From an uncultured Collinsella sp. (GTDB lineage: Bacteria; Actinomycetota; Coriobacteriia; Coriobacteriales; Coriobacteriaceae): a stretch of 9,659 bases of DNA. Position numbers and translations under genes: made by a program. Location: positions 1 through 9,659 of the forward strand of contig URNQ01000052.1 of the NCBI GenBank assembly GCA_900549245.1. Direction: 5' to 3'. Positions 5,744 through 9,659 of this stretch are shown piece after piece. The notes beneath the pieces were generated by a model. It made no database searches. It was not told the DNA's origin and saw only the letters and a program-made list of their open reading frames with translations. How positions within the stretch are numbered: position 1 is the first letter of the stretch; the number at the start of each line of letters is the position of its first letter.

Positions 5744-5819
5744 TTGTTGCGGAGGAGATGGTTTTCGTTGTGGGCGAGACGGTTTTCGCTATGGACGGTG
5801 CGGTTTCGCTGCAGAATCG
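5736..5819 (+). repeat. Degenerate 21-bp tandem repeat, about four units
   Basis: Units at 5736-5756, 5757-5777 and 5778-5798 align without gaps around the shared core GGTTTT(T/C)G. A fourth, more diverged unit (5799-5819) has one base fewer in the T run. The first unit overlaps the right arm of the 19-bp inverted repeat, so the tandem array appears to have grown out of that arm. The period is a multiple of three and gives a heptad-like translation (MVFVAEE, MVFVVGE, TVFAMDG), but no ribosome binding site or homologous protein supports coding. Confidence 0.6.
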
Positions 5820-5847
5820 CCAGCCCGCCGCCTGCCAGCCCGCCGCC
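5820..5847 (+). repeat. 13-bp direct repeat, two copies
   Basis: CCAGCCCGCCGCC occurs at 5820-5832 and again at 5835-5847 with two bases between. It adjoins the end of the 21-bp array directly. Confidence 0.7.
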
Positions 5848-5904
5848 CTCGTTACGTTTTCGCTGCATTTGGGTAAAGCACCTGCTCCAAGCGGCGTTGC
5901 CTTG

Positions 5905-5910
5905 TATACT
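5905..5910 (+). promoter_or_regulatory. Probable -10 element (TATACT) of the gatCAB operon
   Basis: TATACT lies 35 bases before the gatC ATG in the only AT-leaning stretch nearby. A convincing -35 hexamer is not visible at 16-18 bases. Transcription would start near 5917, leaving a leader of about 29 bases with no room for a T-box or other riboswitch. Confidence 0.5.
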
Positions 5911-5931
5911 AGAGCGGTTTAACTGTTATGC

Positions 5932-5940
5932 GGAAGGGAG
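5932..5940 (+). promoter_or_regulatory. Ribosome binding site that sets the gatC start at 5946
   Basis: GGAAGGGAG ends five bases before ATG 5946. The upstream in-frame ATG at 5928 would place this site inside the gene and has no ribosome binding site of its own. Confidence 0.75.
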
Positions 5941-5945
5941 CGCCT

Positions 5946-6257
5946 ATGGCACTCAGCGAGAAAGACGTGCGCGGCATCGCCGAGTACGCAAAGATCGCAC
6001 TGACCGATGACGAGCTCGCCCAGATGACGTCCTACATGAACGACGCCGTCCAGATGCTCGAGCCCGTCTTGCAATATGACTTGCCCGACGTGGAGCCCAC
6101 GTTCCATCCCATCGGAAGCCTGTCCAACGTGATGGGCGATGACCTGCGCGAGCCCGAGCGCGACCTGCCGCTCGATGTTGCGCTCGAAAACGCTGGCAGC
6201 GCGCGCGACCGCTACTTCCGCGTGCCGTCCATTTTGGGAGAGGGGGAGAGCGAGTAA
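5946..6257 (+). CDS. gatC: Aspartyl/glutamyl-tRNA amidotransferase subunit C
   Basis: The 103-residue product has the standard GatC length and sequence pattern. An N-terminal helical part is MALSEKDVRGIAEYAKIALTDDEL-like, then DVEPTFHPI, DDLREPERDLP, and the C-terminal ENAGSARDRYFRVPSIL. GatC wraps around GatA and helps hold the GatA-GatB complex together. GatCAB amidates Glu-tRNA(Gln) and/or Asp-tRNA(Asn) in organisms that lack the direct synthetase. It is the first gene of the operon. Its TAA stop shares the A of the gatA ATG (TAATG at 6255-6259), which implies translational coupling and near-equal expression. The start at 5946 is preferred over 5928 on ribosome-binding-site grounds. Confidence 0.95.
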   Translation: MALSEKDVRGIAEYAKIALTDDELAQMTSYMNDAVQMLEPVLQYDLPDVEPTFHPIGSLSNVMGDDLREPERDLPLDVALENAGSARDRYFRVPSILGEGESE

Positions 6258-7771
6258 TGGCGCTAAGCTTCGATTCCCTTACCGCTGCCCAGATCGCCGC
6301 GGGCGTTGCCGCCGGCGACTTTACCGCTACCGAGGTGGCCAAGGCCTCCCTTGCCGCCATCGAGGCGCGCGAGGGCGGGGTCCAGGCATTCCTGCAGGTG
6401 GCGCCCGAGCTTGCGCTCGAGGCCGCTGCACGCGTGGATGCCGACCGTGCCGCAGGCAGGCCGCTGCCCCCGCTCGCGGGCGTGCCGCTGGCCATCAAGG
6501 ACAACATGAACCTCGTGGGCACGCGCACCACCTGCGCTTCCCGCATGCTCGAAGATTACCAGAGCGTCTACACCGCCACCTGCGTCCAGCGCATGCTCGA
6601 TGCCGGCTGCCTGCCCATCGGCAAGGCCAACATGGACGAGTTTGCCTTTGGCAGCTCCACCGAGAGCTCAGCGTTCCACCGCACCAACAACCCCTGGGAT
6701 ACCGAGCGCGTGCCCGGCGGCTCCTCAGGCGGCTCCGCTGCCGCCGTCGCCGCGGGCGAGGTCGCGCTCTCGCTGGGCTCGGACACCGGTGGTTCCATTC
6801 GTCAGCCGGCGTCGCTGTGCGGCGTGGTGGGCTTTAAGCCCACGTATGGCGCCGTGAGCCGTTACGGCGTAGTTGCCTTTGGCTCGTCGCTCGACCAGGT
6901 GGGCCCCTTCGGCCGCACGGTCGAGGATGTCGCACTGGCCATGAATGCGCTTACCGGCGCGGGCCACGATCCGTACGACTGCACCAGCCAGGATTGCGCC
7001 GTCGACTTTACCGAGCATCTCAACGACAGCATAGAGGGCAAGCGCGTGGGCATCATCCCCGCGTTTATGGAGGCCGAGGGCCTGACGCCCGAGGTCAAGG
7101 CCGCTGTTCAGTGCGCCGCTCAGGAGCTGCAGAACCAGGGTGCCGAGCTGGTCGAGGTCGACCTGCCGCACCTGGACGCCGCCATCGCCGCATACTACGT
7201 CATCGGCCCGGCCGAGGCGTTCTCCAACCTGGCCCGCTTCGACGGCATTCGCTATGGCTATCAGGAGGAGGGCTGCGCCAACCTGTCCGACCAGAGCTCG
7301 CTTTCGCGCGCCCACGGCTTTGGCGCCGAGGCCAAGCGCCGTCAGATGCTCGGCGCCTACCTGCTGAGCTCGGGCGTGTACGACAAGTACTACTACGCTG
7401 CGCAAAAGGCCCGCACGCTCATTACGCAGGACTACGACGCCGCGTATGCCAAGGTGGACACCATCCTTATGCCCGCCTCGCCGCGCACGGCCTTTAAGTT
7501 TGGCGAGATCAGCGACCCCACGCAGATGTACCTGTCCGACCTGTACACCATCTCGCTCAACATCTGCGGCAACGGTGGTATCTCGGTGCCGCTGGGCCTG
7601 GGCGAGGACAGCAAGCTGCCCGTTTCTGCCCAGCTGGTGGGCCCGGCCTTTAAGGACCGTCAGCTGCTCACGTTTGCCCGCGCCCTGGAGCGCGGCTTTG
7701 CCGATGCCGCCACGGGTGCGCCCGCGCTTTCCGTCGCGCCCGATTTTGCCGGGAAGGGAGGCGAGCTGTAA
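6257..7771 (+). CDS. gatA: Aspartyl/glutamyl-tRNA amidotransferase subunit A (amidase)
   Basis: This 504-residue amidase-signature enzyme is the glutaminase of the GatCAB complex. It frees ammonia from glutamine, which is channelled to GatB. The Ser-cisSer-Lys catalytic triad is intact: Lys81 in AIKDNM, Ser156 in RVPGGSSGGSAAAVAAG and Ser180 in GSDTGGSIRQPAS. Their spacing matches the well-studied Staphylococcus enzyme with a two-residue offset. The following GVVGFKPTYGAVSRYG and SLDQVGPFGRTVEDVA blocks are also family hallmarks. The length is slightly above the usual ~485 residues, with no sign of truncation or frameshift. The gene overlaps gatC by one base, and its TAA overlaps the gatB ATG by one base (TAATG at 7769-7773). 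It is GC-rich with a strong G/C preference in third codon positions, unlike the pilin and the regulator/nucleotidyltransferase pair. Confidence 0.97.
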   Translation: MALSFDSLTAAQIAAGVAAGDFTATEVAKASLAAIEAREGGVQAFLQVAPELALEAAARVDADRAAGRPLPPLAGVPLAIKDNMNLVGTRTTCASRMLEDYQSVYTATCVQRMLDAGCLPIGKANMDEFAFGSSTESSAFHRTNNPWDTERVPGGSSGGSAAAVAAGEVALSLGSDTGGSIRQPASLCGVVGFKPTYGAVSRYGVVAFGSSLDQVGPFGRTVEDVALAMNALTGAGHDPYDCTSQDCAVDFTEHLNDSIEGKRVGIIPAFMEAEGLTPEVKAAVQCAAQELQNQGAELVEVDLPHLDAAIAAYYVIGPAEAFSNLARFDGIRYGYQEEGCANLSDQSSLSRAHGFGAEAKRRQMLGAYLLSSGVYDKYYYAAQKARTLITQDYDAAYAKVDTILMPASPRTAFKFGEISDPTQMYLSDLYTISLNICGNGGISVPLGLGEDSKLPVSAQLVGPAFKDRQLLTFARALERGFADAATGAPALSVAPDFAGKGGEL

Positions 7772-9447
7772 TGAAGGAGCTTTCCGAGGTCCTGCAGGAT
7801 TGGGAGGCCGTGATCGGCCTGGAGATCCATACCGAGCTCACCGCACTCGATACCAAGATGTTCTGCAACTGCAAGCTCAGCCACGATGACGAGCCCAACG
7901 CCAACGTGTGCCCGGTGTGCCTGGGCCTGCCCGGCGCCCTGCCGGTGCCCAACAAGCGCGCCATCGAGAGTATCGTCAAGGCAGGTCTCGCCACCAACTG
8001 CGAGATCCAGCGCCACTCGATGTTCTATCGCAAGCACTACTTCTATCCCGACATGGCCAAGAACTTCCAGACCACGCAGGGTCCGGTCGCCTTTGCCATG
8101 TACGGTCACCTGAATCTTGACGTGACCGGTCGCGGCGCCGCCGAGCGCCCCGACTGCGCATTTGGCGAGGCCGAGGCCCAGAGCCTGGCGAGCGCTTCGG
8201 CCAACGCCGAGGGCCTGTCCACGTCCATGACGTCGACCATGCGCGAAGGCAATCAGCGTGCCGGTCATCTGGCCAGCTACGACGCGTCCAACCTACAGAT
8301 GCCCGAGCGCCGCGAGGATGGTTCCTACACGGTGCCCATCCGCATCCTGCGCATCCACATGGAGGAGGACGCCGCCAAGATGGTGCACGTGGGCGGTGCC
8401 GAGGGCCGCATTACCGCCGCGACCGAGTCGCTCGTCGACTACAACCGCTGCGGCACGCCTTTGATTGAACTCGTGACTGAGCCCGACTTGCGTACGCCCG
8501 AGGAAGCGCGCCTGTTTATGGAGAAGCTCCGTCGCATCTTTGTGACGCTGGGCATTTCCGATTGCTCCATGGAGAAGGGTTCCATGCGCTGCGACGGCAA
8601 CGTGTCGCTGCGCCGCCGTGGCGAGACCAAGCTGGGCACCAAGACCGAGCTCAAGAACCTCAACTCGTTTAAGAGCCTGCATGATGGCCTTGCCTACGAG
8701 ATCTGCCGTCAGGCCGAGGTGCTCGAGGAGGGCGGAATCATCTATCAGGAGACCCGCCACTGGGAGCCCAGTCGCAAGCGCACCGTAGTCATGCGTGTCA
8801 AGGAGACGGCCGACGACTATCGCCTGTTCCCCGATCCCGACCTGGCGCCGTTCGATCTGGACGACGAGTTCATCGACCGCTGCCGTGGCGAGATTCCCGA
8901 GCTGCCCGATGCCAAGCGCGCCCGTTTTGAGGCCGACTTTGGCATTAAGGCGGCCGATGCCGAGCAGATTGCCGGCGACCCCGAGTTTGCCGACTTCTTT
9001 GAGGCCGCTGCTGCCGGAATGGCCGGTAAGGAGGCCCAGACGGTCGCAAACCTGCTGGTCAACGAGATGATCGCCTACCTTAAGGGCGTGGGCGTCTCGC
9101 TGGCCGAGTCCGGTATTGCACCGGCTCAGGTGGCAGCCCTTGCCAAGCTGCTGGCGACCGATGCCATCAGCTCCAACCAGGCTCACGAGGTCTTTGAGGC
9201 CATGGCCCAGACCGGTGACGACCCCAACAAGATCGTCGACGAGCGTGGTATGCGTCAGGTGAGCGATGCCGGCGCGCTGCAGCCGATCGTGGACGAGGTG
9301 CTGGCTAACTGTGCCGATCAGGCGCAGCAGTATCGTGACGGCAACCAGAAGGTCATCGGCTTTTTGGTGGGCCAGTGCATGAAGGCGAGCCGCGGCAAGG
9401 GCAACCCGAAGCTCTTCAACGAATTGCTGAGAGCGTCGCTCTCGTAG
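7771..9447 (+). CDS. gatB: Aspartyl/glutamyl-tRNA amidotransferase subunit B, with a large internal insertion
   Basis: The 558-residue product activates the tRNA-bound Glu or Asp by phosphorylation and transfers the ammonia supplied by GatA. Family blocks in order are WEAVIGLEIHTEL (11-23), zinc-type cysteines CNC (32-34) and CPVC (47-50), LGLPGALPVPNKRA (51-64), RKHYFYPDMAKNFQ (87-100), RIHMEEDAAKM (194-204), SLVDYNRCGTPLIELVTEPD, MEKGSMRCDGNVSLR, TELKNLNSFKS (292-302) and DYRLFPDPDLAPF. The C-terminal helical and YqeY-like tail domains end in VIGFLVGQCMKASRGKGNPKLFNELL. Typical GatB proteins have ~475-500 residues. The excess comes mainly from residues ~118-188, an Ala/Ser-rich segment between GHLNLDV and IRILRIHMEED, where other GatBs have only about eight residues. 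A smaller extra stretch follows VHVGG (~207-218). The frame is continuous and family blocks on both sides are intact, so the insertion looks functional. GGGAAGGGAGG (7750-7760) is the ribosome binding site. Confidence 0.96.
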   Translation: MKELSEVLQDWEAVIGLEIHTELTALDTKMFCNCKLSHDDEPNANVCPVCLGLPGALPVPNKRAIESIVKAGLATNCEIQRHSMFYRKHYFYPDMAKNFQTTQGPVAFAMYGHLNLDVTGRGAAERPDCAFGEAEAQSLASASANAEGLSTSMTSTMREGNQRAGHLASYDASNLQMPERREDGSYTVPIRILRIHMEEDAAKMVHVGGAEGRITAATESLVDYNRCGTPLIELVTEPDLRTPEEARLFMEKLRRIFVTLGISDCSMEKGSMRCDGNVSLRRRGETKLGTKTELKNLNSFKSLHDGLAYEICRQAEVLEEGGIIYQETRHWEPSRKRTVVMRVKETADDYRLFPDPDLAPFDLDDEFIDRCRGEIPELPDAKRARFEADFGIKAADAEQIAGDPEFADFFEAAAAGMAGKEAQTVANLLVNEMIAYLKGVGVSLAESGIAPAQVAALAKLLATDAISSNQAHEVFEAMAQTGDDPNKIVDERGMRQVSDAGALQPIVDEVLANCADQAQQYRDGNQKVIGFLVGQCMKASRGKGNPKLFNELLRASLS

Positions 9448-9459
9448 CTGCGAGGCCGG

Positions 9460-9590
9460 GGAAGCCCCGAGTCGCCGGGGTATTTCCTCCAAATTTCAAA
9501 CAGTCCTATGCAAGACGAAGGCCACATTTAGTGGCCTTCTTTGCATGCGGAACTCATTTGGAGCAAACACCCCGGCGACTCGGGGCTTCC
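9460..9590. repeat. 131-bp nested palindromic element with 35-nt inverted arms
   Basis: The left arm 9460-9494 and right arm 9556-9590 match as inverted repeats at 33 of 35 positions. The outer 22 bases (starting GGAAGCCCC) are perfect, and so are the inner eight (CTCCAAAT / ATTTGGAG). The 61-base spacer carries its own hairpin. No target-site duplication is evident on either side. It begins 13 bases after the gatB stop codon. It may be a small palindromic or MITE-like element, or an elaborate double-stem terminator. Confidence 0.75.
9508..9546 (+). terminator. Hairpin inside the nested palindrome, probable gatCAB terminator
   Basis: GAAGGCCAC (9517-9525) pairs perfectly with GTGGCCTTC (9531-9539) around ATTTA and is followed by TTT. 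A second short stem, ATGCAA (9508-9513) with TTGCAT (9541-9546), closes it from outside. The T tract is short and interrupted by G, so termination may be partial. The symmetric form would work in both directions. Confidence 0.65.
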
Positions 9591-9659
9591 ACGATCAGAC
9601 GACTCGGCCGTTCGGGTCAGGGGGGCTGGATTGAATTTGGTGAATGAGGGCGCCGTTGG

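Noticed and set aside
5679..5819. CRISPR array
   Set aside because: The inverted arms and 21-bp units are contiguous and degenerate, with no unique spacers between constant repeats and no cas genes nearby.
5643..5922. Several short plus-strand open frames between the sortase and gatC
   Set aside because: They translate repeat DNA, have low-complexity products and no ribosome binding sites. The interval is better explained as repeats plus the gat promoter.
8293..9492. 399-codon open frame on the minus strand
   Set aside because: It is antisense to gatB, a clear conserved gene, and has no ribosome binding site or recognisable domain.
9375..9647. 90-codon plus-strand open frame overlapping the end of gatB
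   Set aside because: It is out of frame with gatB and then runs through the nested palindrome; nothing supports translation.

Overview
The window looks like chromosomal DNA of a high-GC Gram-positive gut actinobacterium, most likely Coriobacteriia and plausibly Collinsella. The reasons are a GC-rich gatCAB operon, a sortase-assembled pilus locus with CnaB/SpaA-type pilins, and a two-membrane-segment class C sortase. The genus is inferred from overall character, not from a marker gene.

Layout. (1) 1-465 is the C-terminal end of a very GC-rich surface protein with a CnaB repeat and an MPSTG sorting signal. It is followed by a complete major pilin (574-2337, LPLTG signal) and a strong intrinsic terminator (2438-2475). 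(2) 2476-2846 has no gene. It holds an 11-bp inverted repeat, two compact hairpins, and a promoter overlapped by GGAAT/ATTCC palindromes. (3) 2847-4570 is a two-gene overlapping operon of lower GC: a central-winged-helix regulator and a nucleotidyltransferase-fold protein, read here as an AbiEi/AbiEii-like (type IV) toxin-antitoxin pair. (4) 4682-5620 is the class C sortase, expected to polymerise the pilins of region 1. (5) 5621-5945 has no gene and is rich in repeats: a hairpin carrying a GGGGACAGGCACC core, a 19-bp inverted repeat, degenerate 21-bp tandem repeats and a 13-bp direct repeat. (6) 5946-9447 is gatC-gatA-gatB, the three subunits of tRNA-dependent amidotransferase, with both junctions joined by TAATG stop/start overlaps. 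(7) 9448-9659 holds a nested inverted repeat with 35-nt arms enclosing a terminator-like hairpin. I see nothing recognisable in 9591-9659.

How the genes work together. The two pilin-type proteins and the sortase form one pilus-assembly module, in which Sec-exported subunits are joined by the membrane sortase. The regulator/nucleotidyltransferase pair sits between the major pilin and the sortase. It is insulated from the pilins by the terminator and carries its own promoter, so it looks like an insertion into a pilus operon. GatCAB is an unrelated housekeeping function that converts Glu-tRNA(Gln) and/or Asp-tRNA(Asn) to the amidated forms. The most notable observations are this insertion, the self-palindromic operator, a roughly 60-70 residue insertion in GatB, and the two repeat-rich intergenic regions.
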